The translations under genes and the position numbers were made by a program. A stretch of 64,000 nt of DNA, taken from contig NZ_FSRC01000004.1 in the NCBI RefSeq assembly GCF_900129785.1, positions 361,461 through 425,460 on the forward strand, given 5' to 3'. Origin of the DNA: Algoriphagus halophilus (GTDB lineage Bacteria > Bacteroidota > Bacteroidia > Cytophagales > Cyclobacteriaceae). Every line of letters starts with the position of its first letter. Within the stretch, counting starts at the first letter, position 1. The notes under the pieces were generated by a model. It saw only the letters and a list, made by a program, of their open reading frames with translations. It was not told where the DNA came from and ran no database searches. Shown in pieces: positions 36,582 to 45,888 of this stretch.

Positions 36582-39500
36582 CCCCATTTAGGATCATCAT
36601 CGTATTTGTGTTGCTTTCCATCATGGGCTTTGCCGTGGTGCCTTTATTATCTGTGGATTTGGTTCCCAGAGAACGGGCTCCTGTTTTATCCGTACGATTT
36701 AATGTCCGAAATGCACCCCCGGAAATTGTAGAGAAATTAGCGACGTCCCCTTTGGAAGGAGCACTTTCCAGGCTCTCTGAATTAAAGAAAATCACTTCCG
36801 TATCTAACTATAACTCAGGGTTTATTCAATTGGATTTTGATAAAAAATCCGATATGGAAATGAAGAAGTTTGAGGTGTCATCCATCATCCGTCAGGTGTA
36901 TCCCCAATTGGATCCATTAGTGGGATATCCTTTGGTATATCAAAGCGGAGAGCAGAGAGATGAGGAGAAATCTCCCATATTGACTTACAGTGTCAATGGT
37001 CCATTTGCTTCTTTTGAAATCAAGAAAATAACAGAGGATGTATTAAAACCGGCTTTGACCAAATTTGAAGAGGTGGAGGAAGTGACGGTCAGTGGAGCGA
37101 ATGATTTGCAGGTGTATATTACTTTTAACATCCAAAAATTGCAGGCCTACGGAATCTCTGGCAGTCAATTAAGAAACTCTATTAATCAGGCCTTTGGAAG
37201 AAATTATCCAGGATCAGTCATCAATTCCAAAGGGGAAACGCTATTCGTTCAAGTAGACAGGTCCCTGAAGGAACTTGACCAGTTGGAGAACCTTCGAGTG
37301 GATCAAGTAGATGGAAAAGATGTTTACCTAAGAGATGTCGCTAAATTGACCTTGGAGGAATCTGAACCAATGAGTTATTACCGGATTAATGGGAATAATT
37401 CCGTAACCCTGTCTATTACCAGTCGGGAGGGAGTGAATAAGGTGCTCTTGGCTCAAAACCTAAAGAATTCCCTTGAAGATGCGCAGGCCTTATTGCCTCC
37501 AGGTTTTGAGGTGAGGCTTGAAACTGACGATACCGAATATCTGGAAAAAGAGCTAAACAAAATCTATAAAAGATCAGGTCTATCCATTTTGATATTGATC
37601 ATTTTCATTTTTTTGATCAACAGAAATCTAAAGTACTTGTCCATCTTATTTGTGGGGATTGTAGCTAATATCAGTTTGTCTGCGATGATCCTTTACTTTT
37701 TGAAAGTGGATATTCATTTGTATACAATTGCAGGACTGACCATTAGCTTTGGACTGATCGTGGATAATGCGATCATTATGATCGATCATTTGCACAAGCA
37801 TAGAAATCGAAAAGTCTTTTTAGCCTTACTGGCAGCATCTCTAACCACCATTTTGGCCTTGATGATCGTCTTCTTTTTGCCCGAAGAGGACAGGAATAAC
37901 CTCACGGAATTTTCAATAGCTGTTTCAGTAATGTTGGGAATTTCCTTATTGATTGCATTATTTTTCACTCCGGCATTTTATCAGCTTCTTTTTAAGGAAA
38001 AGGTTAAAGAAGGAAGAAGGTTAACCATTCCAAAATTGAGGAATCGAGTAAAATACCTTCGCTGGTACCAATCAGGAATTGCATGGACAGCCCATTATCG
38101 GAAGACCTTTGTTTTTGGAATCATTTTGTTATTTGGAACGCCCATCTTTTTTCTCCCCGCTAAATGGGATGAGCATGAATGGTATAACAAGACAATAGGA
38201 AATACCTTTTATCAGGAAGAAATCAGACCTTATGTAGATAAAGCTTTAGGAGGATCTCTTCGAATGTTTGTTCGGGGTACTTATGAAAAATCCAGCTATC
38301 GGGAACCTGCAAAAACCAGGTTGTATGTTTCTGCAAGACTCCCTTTTGGGAATACGCTGGAGCAAATGGATTTTATCATGAGGGAATTCGAATCCTACCT
38401 CAAAGGGGTGGAAGGAATCGATAAGTTTGTGACTTCAGTACAGTCAGGACAAAGAGCCAATATCCAAATTACATTTAAAGAAGCCTATGAAAATGGAGCA
38501 CTTCCCTATCAGCTAAAAGGGAAGTTAACCGTGAAGTCTACTGATTGGAGTGGGGCAAATTGGCAGATTTATGGAGTAGGTCAAGGCTTTTATACAGGCC
38601 CTGGAGGAGAGCAAATTCCTTCTTTTACGGTGGAGATGAAGGGGTATAATTTTGATGAATTAGAGCGACAAGCAAATGTATTGGCGGAGAAATTACTTGC
38701 TCATAAACGAATCCAAGAAGTCAATACCAATGAACGACGATATTATGAACAAAAAACAGAGGAGTTTGTCCTTCGCCTAGATCAGAACCAAATAGCCTTG
38801 GGAGGTACTAATCAATATGAAATAATCAATGCGCTACAAGAGCTTTCTAAACCCCAAGGTGCAAATGGACTTCTTACCATAGAGGATAAGAATTATCCTT
38901 TATTGGTAAGGGAAAAAGAATCACCTTCATTTAGCCGATTCGATTTGGAGAATAAAGGATTGATTAGCGGTGAAAATAAAATTTTAAAAATATCCGATTT
39001 CGGAACCCTTGAAAAAGAAACGACCACCAGCGCCCTAAATAAAGTGGACAGGCAGTATGTCCGAATTGTTTCCTTTGAATATATGGGCTCATACAAATTT
39101 GGGGATGAGTATTTGGAAGAGGTGCTTGAGGAAATGAAACAAGTCATGCCTATTGGGTATGAGGCTAAAAAGGATAGTAGATACTTCAGTTTTGAAAGAG
39201 AAAAGCGAAAGTATAGCCTTTTGGGCTTTTTGATTATCGGTATCTTTATGATTTGCTCAGTGCTCTTTGAAAATCTGAAACAACCCATTTACATCATTGT
39301 AATCATACCGATCAGTTTTATAGGTTTGTTTTTAATATTTTCTCTCTTTGATTTTTATTTTGATCAAGGGGGATATGCCGCCTTTGTGATGCTGGGAGGA
39401 CTGGCTGTAAATGCAGGGATCTTTGTGATCAATGATTTAAACAATAGGCAAAAAGGGCTTTACAATAGAAATGTGTTGAAGTCTGTAGCGGGAAAAGCTA

Positions 39501-39775
39501 TTCCGATCCTATTGACCGTATTGTCCACTTGTTTTGGTTTGATTCCATTTGTCATTGAAGGTCAGAATGAGATCTTCTGGTTCTCATTAGCTATCGGAAC
39601 AATCGGTGGACTTACATTTAGTATGTTGGGTGTGTTTTGGGTACTACCAGTATTGCTTTGGAAACGGTCCATACCCATTCGAAATAGTAAGAAAATTGCT
39701 TCGGATGAAGTAGAAGCACAGCCCAAAAAGAAAAGGCCAAGGTTTAAAATTGGAAAATTCTGGAAAAGGAAATAA
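36578..39775 (+). CDS. RND efflux permease, second of two
   Basis: A 1065-residue RND permease distinct from its neighbour. TM4 carries GLIVDNAIIMIDHL and TM10 carries GLAVNAGIFVIND, so the charged relay residues differ from both AcrB and permease 1. The C-terminus has a Lys/Arg-rich tail (KKKRPRFKIGKFWKRK). Two unequal permeases behind one adaptor are known for MdtABC, where one subunit mainly binds drug and the other mainly carries protons; the same division here is inference. No outer-membrane TolC-like gene is in the operon. The gene converges on the NamZ-like gene with 21 bases between. Confidence 0.92.
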   Translation: MTPFRIIIVFVLLSIMGFAVVPLLSVDLVPRERAPVLSVRFNVRNAPPEIVEKLATSPLEGALSRLSELKKITSVSNYNSGFIQLDFDKKSDMEMKKFEVSSIIRQVYPQLDPLVGYPLVYQSGEQRDEEKSPILTYSVNGPFASFEIKKITEDVLKPALTKFEEVEEVTVSGANDLQVYITFNIQKLQAYGISGSQLRNSINQAFGRNYPGSVINSKGETLFVQVDRSLKELDQLENLRVDQVDGKDVYLRDVAKLTLEESEPMSYYRINGNNSVTLSITSREGVNKVLLAQNLKNSLEDAQALLPPGFEVRLETDDTEYLEKELNKIYKRSGLSILILIIFIFLINRNLKYLSILFVGIVANISLSAMILYFLKVDIHLYTIAGLTISFGLIVDNAIIMIDHLHKHRNRKVFLALLAASLTTILALMIVFFLPEEDRNNLTEFSIAVSVMLGISLLIALFFTPAFYQLLFKEKVKEGRRLTIPKLRNRVKYLRWYQSGIAWTAHYRKTFVFGIILLFGTPIFFLPAKWDEHEWYNKTIGNTFYQEEIRPYVDKALGGSLRMFVRGTYEKSSYREPAKTRLYVSARLPFGNTLEQMDFIMREFESYLKGVEGIDKFVTSVQSGQRANIQITFKEAYENGALPYQLKGKLTVKSTDWSGANWQIYGVGQGFYTGPGGEQIPSFTVEMKGYNFDELERQANVLAEKLLAHKRIQEVNTNERRYYEQKTEEFVLRLDQNQIALGGTNQYEIINALQELSKPQGANGLLTIEDKNYPLLVREKESPSFSRFDLENKGLISGENKILKISDFGTLEKETTTSALNKVDRQYVRIVSFEYMGSYKFGDEYLEEVLEEMKQVMPIGYEAKKDSRYFSFEREKRKYSLLGFLIIGIFMICSVLFENLKQPIYIIVIIPISFIGLFLIFSLFDFYFDQGGYAAFVMLGGLAVNAGIFVINDLNNRQKGLYNRNVLKSVAGKAIPILLTVLSTCFGLIPFVIEGQNEIFWFSLAIGTIGGLTFSMLGVFWVLPVLLWKRSIPIRNSKKIASDEVEAQPKKKRPRFKIGKFWKRK

Positions 39776-39796
39776 AAAAAGTAAAAAAGGGCCGCA

Positions 39797-40993
39797 TCAA
39801 GGATATAACAAATAGCCTTTTCTCATCTTTTTATAGTTACTTAAACCCGGTTCCCAACTGGCTCTGATTTCTTCTTCAGAAGCACCTGAAATAATCTGTT
39901 GACGAAAAAGGCCTGACCCGATTAATTTTTCTATGGTGCCCATTTGATTGCTAAGACTGGAATCAAAGAATTTCTCTTTATGGGGATGGATCTTATAAAG
40001 GTCCATAATCCAGGTTAGATTGATTTGTCCTCTTTTTCTTAATTCATCTGTATCTACTTTTCTCAAATCAATCCCATAACAGACTTGATCCATGAATAAG
40101 GGCGTTTCAGCCATTCCTTTGATTCCAGTAGGGGTGTAGGAAAATTCATAAATCCCTTTTAATTCCGGGCTACCTAATACAGTAAAAGGGAAATACGTTC
40201 CTCTTCCGTGATTCAGGTAGACCCCCTCAAACATACAGGTAGAGGGATATAAATGTACGGCTTGCTGGGTATTTAAATTCGGTGAAGGTGGCACGGGAAG
40301 AGTATATTCCATGTCATGATTATAATTGGCAACCTTGATGATTTTTAATTTGCATTGAACGCTGTTGGTCAGCCAACCTTCTCCATTTGCCATTTGAGCA
40401 AATTCAGCTACCGTCAACCCATGAGACATGGGAAGAGGGAACATCCCAATTCCTGACTTATACTTCATATCCAAAATAGGGCCGTCAATAAGATAGGCAT
40501 TGGGGTTCGGGCGATCCAAAATCATGAGTTCCTTTCCATTTTCTGAACAAGCCTCCATTAACCGGGAAAGGGCGTTGATATTGGTATAGAACCTTACTCC
40601 AACATCCTGTAAATCATAGATCATAATATCCACATCAGCCAAATCCTCTTTGGAAGGTTTGTTTTTCTTGCCATAGAGAGAAATGATCGGAATACCGGTT
40701 TCCTGATCTATTTCATCACTCACCTTAGCTCCAGCACTGACATTGCCTCTAAATCCATGTTCCGGTCCAAATACCTTTACCACTTTCACCCCCAAGCTCA
40801 TCAAAGTATCGACCAAGTGGGTTTTTCCAATAATGGCCGTTTGATTCGCCATGATCGCCACTCTTTTTCCTTTTAAATATGGGACATATAGATCTGTTTG
40901 TTCTGCTCCGGTTTTGATTGCTTGAGATTGCCCTATTGAAGCTAATGGAAAAAGCATTATAAAAATTAAAAAGATTAAGATCCTAGAGATCAT
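39797..40993 (-). CDS. DUF1343 exo-beta-N-acetylmuramidase (NamZ-like)
   Basis: A 398-residue exported protein. The start at 40993 gives a signal peptide (MISRILIFLIFIMLFPLASIGQ); a TTG at 41038 is in frame but unlikely. The DUF1343 core shows RVAIMANQTA, VFGPEHGFRG, IMIYDLQDVGVRFYT and LDRPNPNA. Characterised members (NamZ) remove non-reducing-end N-acetylmuramate from cell-wall fragments, a peptidoglycan recycling step. Its role here is inferred from family. The gene is divergent from the DUF4221-like gene. Confidence 0.87.
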   Translation of the reverse strand: MISRILIFLIFIMLFPLASIGQSQAIKTGAEQTDLYVPYLKGKRVAIMANQTAIIGKTHLVDTLMSLGVKVVKVFGPEHGFRGNVSAGAKVSDEIDQETGIPIISLYGKKNKPSKEDLADVDIMIYDLQDVGVRFYTNINALSRLMEACSENGKELMILDRPNPNAYLIDGPILDMKYKSGIGMFPLPMSHGLTVAEFAQMANGEGWLTNSVQCKLKIIKVANYNHDMEYTLPVPPSPNLNTQQAVHLYPSTCMFEGVYLNHGRGTYFPFTVLGSPELKGIYEFSYTPTGIKGMAETPLFMDQVCYGIDLRKVDTDELRKRGQINLTWIMDLYKIHPHKEKFFDSSLSNQMGTIEKLIGSGLFRQQIISGASEEEIRASWEPGLSNYKKMRKGYLLYP

Positions 40994-41189
40994 TGAAAGG
41001 GCAAAAGCTTGACGATTGAAATGACGGGTAGTGTTCAAGGAGGTTGTATTAAAATGAAAAGTTAAAATAATGACAAATGATAAGGTTTGTCCAGGTAATT
41101 TGAATTTCCTTAAAAATTAATTCATTAGTATGTCCTATATTTTTCTTTTTTTGAGACTAACCAGTACATGCTACTTTACAGTTTTTAAT

Positions 41190-42380
41190 ATGAAAAATCG
41201 ATTTGCCATTCTACATTTTATTTTCCTTTTTCTATTTTTTTCTTGTTCGGGGTCCTCTGAGGAGGAAACGGTTACGGAAGAAAATTACCTTCGTGAATTT
41301 CGATTTGAGGTAGTGGATTCTGTAATGGTTGATGCATTGGAAGTTTTGGTTGCATTGGATTATGATCAGGAAAGTGATCGTTTCTTGCTCAAAAAACAGC
41401 GTGAAGGGAAAGTATATGTGGTCGATTCCAAGGGAGAAATTCTTCAAACAGCCGATTTGGGAGGAGAAGGGCCAAATCAGGTAGGGGTTTTCACAGACGG
41501 GCAATTTTTAGGATCAAACGGCTATGTTTTCAAGGATTTTTCACCGACGATGGATTTCCATCAGTATGACTTTGATTTTCAAAAAGTAAAAGTTCATACC
41601 GGTGCGGCCGTAGGAATCAATGCGTTGGTAATCAACTTTTATAGGCAAACTTTTGACGCGCTTACCATAAATGGAGAGCCTTATTTATTAGGAGAAGAAA
41701 TCAACGCCTATGATGCCGGTGAGATTAACGGAAATAAAATTGGAGCCGCCTTTTATGAAAGGGCAACTACGGGGTTCCTCTTAAATTTGAATCAAGACTC
41801 AATTCAAAGAATTAATCTTTTTACAGAGGATTGGAAGCCAAGGCGGGAAAAAATATGGGTAGGGAACAGTTTGCCTAGTATAGCCTCTGACTCCAAAACC
41901 AAATCAGCCTTCGTACTTCCCACTAAAGGCAATCAATTGAGTTTTTTTAAGGTGAGCCCTAGTGGATTGGAGTTTCAAAATAGCATTGAATTGATTCACC
42001 CGTCGCGTGAAGACGCAGAAATTAATGCGGACCAAGATGACTTGACCTATCCAGGATTTGATAATGTTAGAAATTTGGGAGAATACCAGTTGGTATCTTT
42101 CAATACAGCCATTCCAGAAGATGTTTTGAATGGGATCAAAGCAAAAGCTGGCGAAAATTATTACAGTGACCCTGAATTTACGGAGGCTATGGATTTGTAT
42201 AGAAATCCAAAGTATATCTTAATCAAAAATGGAAAACAGGTAGGTGTGATCAATGAGGATCCTCAAGAAGGAACGATCAATTTGGGCCTTCCGGATGGAA
42301 CTGTGCTCGTCAAAGCGGCAGATGGGGAAATTGAGCGGGATTACAATTTATTTTATAAAATGAAGGTTGTAGAGAAATAG
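41190..42380 (+). CDS. DUF4221-like six-bladed propeller lipoprotein
   Basis: A 396-residue lipoprotein. The signal MKNRFAILHFIFLFLFFSC ends at the lipid-anchor Cys. The mature part has propeller-like blades (FLLKKQREGKVYVVDSKGEI, then GGEGPNQVGVF, an echo of the GxGPGE motif of the BF3164-like family) and ends in strands consistent with DUF4221. I start at 41190 since an upstream in-frame ATG at 41130 adds non-signal residues. Function is unknown. It converges on the next gene, and the 196-base gap to the NamZ-like gene holds both promoters, none clearly recognisable. Confidence 0.65.
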   Translation: MKNRFAILHFIFLFLFFSCSGSSEEETVTEENYLREFRFEVVDSVMVDALEVLVALDYDQESDRFLLKKQREGKVYVVDSKGEILQTADLGGEGPNQVGVFTDGQFLGSNGYVFKDFSPTMDFHQYDFDFQKVKVHTGAAVGINALVINFYRQTFDALTINGEPYLLGEEINAYDAGEINGNKIGAAFYERATTGFLLNLNQDSIQRINLFTEDWKPRREKIWVGNSLPSIASDSKTKSAFVLPTKGNQLSFFKVSPSGLEFQNSIELIHPSREDAEINADQDDLTYPGFDNVRNLGEYQLVSFNTAIPEDVLNGIKAKAGENYYSDPEFTEAMDLYRNPKYILIKNGKQVGVINEDPQEGTINLGLPDGTVLVKAADGEIERDYNLFYKMKVVEK

Positions 42381-42432
42381 AAGAAAGAACTTTCAACCAA
42401 AGCAAGGTTAAAAATAATCTTACCCCCATCCA

Positions 42433-43128
42433 TTACCTGAAAGCATCATACACTACGATCCCGATTGATGCATTGATGAGCTGAAGAGGGCTATAGCGAG
42501 GATGGTATTCAAATTCTCCATTTCCTTTTGTGGGGATATATTCTGTATCTTTTTTGGTAAGAAACCTCATGGATTCCCCATCCTGATAATTGATTCTTAG
42601 ATCAAGTTTTATAAATTCTGAGCCGGGAATTGGTATGAGAAGCCCTCCTCCAACTTTGTAGCCTAGTCCCCAATCTTCCATATCCTTTCCCACTTCTACT
42701 TTTTCCTCAAAAAGAGAAGGGCGGATTTTGAACCTGGAGTAAAGGTAGTTCGCGCCGACTTGTATTTCTAGGTAAGGGGTAAGTTTGCTGCTTGTTGAGG
42801 GGAGAAATCGGAATACTGCCATTCCTGATAAATAATTGTTATTTCTCCTTAGCCTGAATTCATCATTAAAACCTGGATAAAGGTCATCCCTTTTTTCCAG
42901 TTTAGAGCCATAAATTCCATACCCCAGCTCGAACCCTACTTGAAAAGGCTGATTGTAAAACTCATATAAGACTATACCTGAAATAGTAGGAAACATCACT
43001 CGGTCAACCTCTGACTTCAGTTTTGAAGTGGGGAAACCACCATTCAAATGAATTCCACCTATGAAAAATTGAGCTTTTAAACTTGTACAACTAATTAAAA
43101 AGAAGATGATAAGTAATGTTTTTCGCAT
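42433..43128 (-). CDS. Small outer-membrane beta-barrel protein
   Basis: A 231-residue protein with a signal peptide (MRKTLLIIFFLISCTSLKAQ). The mature part is a run of amphipathic strands alternating aromatic and polar residues (FFIGGIHLNGGF, FQVGFELGYGIYGSKL, YLSGMAVFRFLP, YLEIQVGANYLYSRF), as in 8-stranded barrels of the PorT-like/OMP_b-brl group. It ends in YDAFR rather than a terminal Phe. Function is unknown. It stands alone between converging and diverging neighbours. Confidence 0.7.
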   Translation of the reverse strand: MRKTLLIIFFLISCTSLKAQFFIGGIHLNGGFPTSKLKSEVDRVMFPTISGIVLYEFYNQPFQVGFELGYGIYGSKLEKRDDLYPGFNDEFRLRRNNNYLSGMAVFRFLPSTSSKLTPYLEIQVGANYLYSRFKIRPSLFEEKVEVGKDMEDWGLGYKVGGGLLIPIPGSEFIKLDLRINYQDGESMRFLTKKDTEYIPTKGNGEFEYHPRYSPLQLINASIGIVVYDAFR

Positions 43129-43253
43129 AGGGATTAATACGGAACATAGAGGTTGGTTTGTTTAAGTTATTCAAAATACTATTCATGAGTTTTTGATTTA
43201 ATAAGTACTTAAAAGGACTTTAGTATCTTAAGTTTCCAATAACAATTCAAGGT

Positions 43254-44414
43254 ATGTTTAGCTCAGATTCCCGGAGAGACTTTTTAAAAAAATCCATGGT
43301 CATGGGTTCTGGTATTGGTATATTGGGAGGAGTCCCTATGCAGGCAATTGAAGAAATGACCAAACCAAAAAATAAACTGCCTGCATGGAAAGGATTTAAC
43401 CTTTTGGACTTCTTTTCTGATCATCCTGATCGTGGAAGGCCTACCAAACCAGAATATATCCAATGGATTGCAGATTGGGGTTTTGATTTTGTACGGATCC
43501 CTATTTCTTACCCTAGCTATTTATCCATTGATAGGAGCAGAGCAATTCGCCCGGATGAAGTTTTGAATTTTGATGAAGCCCGCTTGGAAAAAGTAGACGA
43601 ACTAGTGGAGAGGTGCCATAATCATGGCTTGCATGTCAGTTTGAATCTTCATAGAGCACCTGGGTTTTGCATCAATGCAGGATTTGTGGAACCCTTTAAT
43701 CTCTGGAAGGATCAAGAAGCATTGGATGCATTTTGTGCTCACTGGGAAATGTGGGCTAAACGATATCGAGGGATATCCAAAAAGAAGTTAAGCTTTGATT
43801 TGGTTAACGAGCCATTTCAACGTGAAGATCCCAATGATCAACATAGTCCAGGTGGTCCCGTCAATGTGGAGGATTATCATAGAGTAGCAGAAGCCGCTTT
43901 AGTAACTATAAAATCTGTAAAAGAATCTCGATTAGTAATTGCAGATGGGAATGGGGGAGGAGGAATTGCCGTGCCGGAACTTGGGGATTTAGATCTTGCA
44001 CAAAGTTGCCGGGGATACCACCCCTTTCCTATTTCTCATTACAAAGCAAGCTGGGTATATAAGGACCCCGAAAATATTCCACCGGTAAATTGGCCATTAA
44101 ACCAAGGGGATAAAGTGTGGGCGATTGATTCAATTCGGGAATACTATGCGCCTTGGAAAGCACTGATCGAACAGGGAATTGGTGTCCATTGTGGGGAATG
44201 TGGAGGCTATAACAAAACTCCACATGATGTTTTTCTTAGTTGGTTTGCAGATGTGTTGACCGTTTTGGGCGAAAACAAGATTGGTTTTGGGATTTGGGAG
44301 TTTTCAGGCGCTTTTGGTGTGCTGAATTCCGGAAGGGAAGATGTGGAGTATGAAGATTGGTATGGAGAAAAGTTGGATAGGAAGTTTCTTGAGTTATTGA
44401 GATCTCAAATTTGA
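43254..44414 (+). CDS. Tat-exported glycoside hydrolase, GH5-like (cellulase family)
   Basis: A 386-residue enzyme with a Tat signal: SRRDFLKKS at residues 6-14, then a hydrophobic stretch. The (beta/alpha)8 barrel carries the clan GH-A pair: acid/base Glu186 in FDLVNEPFQ and nucleophile Glu315 in HCGECGGYN. NLHRAPGFC and GYHPFPISHY line the subsites. It likely cuts beta-linked glucans or mannans; the exact substrate is not predictable. Tat export implies folding in the cytoplasm, unusual for a simple GH5. Confidence 0.85.
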   Translation: MFSSDSRRDFLKKSMVMGSGIGILGGVPMQAIEEMTKPKNKLPAWKGFNLLDFFSDHPDRGRPTKPEYIQWIADWGFDFVRIPISYPSYLSIDRSRAIRPDEVLNFDEARLEKVDELVERCHNHGLHVSLNLHRAPGFCINAGFVEPFNLWKDQEALDAFCAHWEMWAKRYRGISKKKLSFDLVNEPFQREDPNDQHSPGGPVNVEDYHRVAEAALVTIKSVKESRLVIADGNGGGGIAVPELGDLDLAQSCRGYHPFPISHYKASWVYKDPENIPPVNWPLNQGDKVWAIDSIREYYAPWKALIEQGIGVHCGECGGYNKTPHDVFLSWFADVLTVLGENKIGFGIWEFSGAFGVLNSGREDVEYEDWYGEKLDRKFLELLRSQI

Positions 44415-44416
44415 TT

Positions 44417-44441
44417 GAATTAGGTTTCTTTTCCCTAATTC
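44417..44441. terminator. Weak hairpin between convergent genes
   Basis: GAATTAGG (44417-44424) pairs with CCTAATTC (44434-44441) around TTTCTTTTC. There is no strong T run, so termination is plausible but modest. Confidence 0.4.
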
Positions 44442-44482
44442 GCCTCTATTTGACTATTAAATGTAAGTTGTATTGGTGGTTT

Positions 44483-45820
44483 CTATTTTTTATAAATAGG
44501 GATTTTTACTCCACCATAAATATCAACACTGTTGTTATATTTCCTTAATAGGTTTGAAAGGATACTTCCGGATCCCATAATAAAAGGTCCAACTCTAAAC
44601 CCTAGTCCCCAATTGAGCGCTGAATCATATTTTCTAACACCCACTGGACTAAATAGGCTAAACCATTTGCTTTCAAATCTAGGTGTAACCAAAAAGGTAT
44701 TTGTTATCTGACTTAAGGGAGCAAAATTATTTGTTCTCAGCGAAATGGCTCCTTGTGCACTAATATGAAATTTTTGACTTAAAACGAAATCTCCATAAAC
44801 CTGAAGGGCTGTAGGTAATCCAATTTTTACTGTATTCCCAATTTCAGTACCTTCAAAATTATCTTCTATTAGTTCAATAATTCCTGAATCAGATAATTTT
44901 GAAAAGTCAATAGTCCCGTCCAATAAATATAAATATTGTGAGGATTTACTATACTTAATTGATCCGATGTCAGTGAGGGATGCTCCTAGCTTAAATCTAT
45001 AGGAAGTGCTTTTATCGATCATATGATCAGGGTGGTACTCATAAACAATTCCTAAATCACCTCCGAATCCGGAACTAATGTTGGAAAAACTTACATCGTT
45101 ATCTCTTCCATTGGTAGTATATCCAAAATTTAAGTTTCCAGAGGTAGTTAAGGCCTGTAAGCCTGCCAAATAATTGGCTCCAATTTCTCCACTGTAACCA
45201 TAAATTCCTCCTGCTCCAAATAGGTATTTTAAGGTGACTCCAACTTTTAGAAGAGAGCGATTTTTATTGAGTACTATTCTTGAATAGGAACCTCCAATTT
45301 CTCCCCAGGCATGGATAATACCGTTCACATCTTCCATGTCAAAATTGAAGTTCTCATCATAAGTGCCTTCAGTAGTTAATTTATAAAGTTCACCTCCTAA
45401 ATTATGGAGATTAAAGAAAGACCTTACTCTGGTGGTTAAAGCAACGCTATTGGATTCATCTATATTAAAAAGAACAGATGGTCCTAATATATCTAAGTTC
45501 CCAAAAAAATTATTGTGCTTGGTTGGAGTGGTTTCGAATTTAGGGTCAAAACTTAGGTCACTAAAAGTTAGCCATTCTTTTATGGATGATAATTCTCTCC
45601 AATTGATATTTAAATAATCACTTCCTACATAGGTACTGACAGAAAGAATATTTATGTCAACTTTCATCTTGGTGCCAGCAGTATTGGCGGGGTTCATGGT
45701 AATGGAATGGATTCCTTCCCGATTATCGATCTGACCGCCTAAAAATGATTGGGAATAAACAGAATGAGAAAAGCCAATAAAAAGGAATGAATAAATAAAG
45801 AGGAGAAAACTTTTTTTCAT
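44483..45820 (-). CDS. DUF5723 family outer-membrane protein
   Basis: A 445-residue exported protein with signal MKKSFLLFIYSFLFIGFSHSVYSQ. The first mature segment (SFLGGQIDNREGIHSITMNPANTAGTKMKVDINI) is the DUF5723 hallmark, with the NPAN phrase at about residue 43 found in PorV/FadL-like barrels. The remainder alternates strands to a C-terminal VKIPIYKK. The family is widespread in Bacteroidota with no known function; a 14-stranded barrel is likely. It lies 68 bases from the E1 gene end on the same strand, so read-through is possible. Confidence 0.8.
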   Translation of the reverse strand: MKKSFLLFIYSFLFIGFSHSVYSQSFLGGQIDNREGIHSITMNPANTAGTKMKVDINILSVSTYVGSDYLNINWRELSSIKEWLTFSDLSFDPKFETTPTKHNNFFGNLDILGPSVLFNIDESNSVALTTRVRSFFNLHNLGGELYKLTTEGTYDENFNFDMEDVNGIIHAWGEIGGSYSRIVLNKNRSLLKVGVTLKYLFGAGGIYGYSGEIGANYLAGLQALTTSGNLNFGYTTNGRDNDVSFSNISSGFGGDLGIVYEYHPDHMIDKSTSYRFKLGASLTDIGSIKYSKSSQYLYLLDGTIDFSKLSDSGIIELIEDNFEGTEIGNTVKIGLPTALQVYGDFVLSQKFHISAQGAISLRTNNFAPLSQITNTFLVTPRFESKWFSLFSPVGVRKYDSALNWGLGFRVGPFIMGSGSILSNLLRKYNNSVDIYGGVKIPIYKK

Positions 45821-45888
45821 TGTAAATAAGTCTGGTTTACAATATCCTGAGAAATAGTGATTTGAAAAAGCATTTTAATGCCGTCCTC

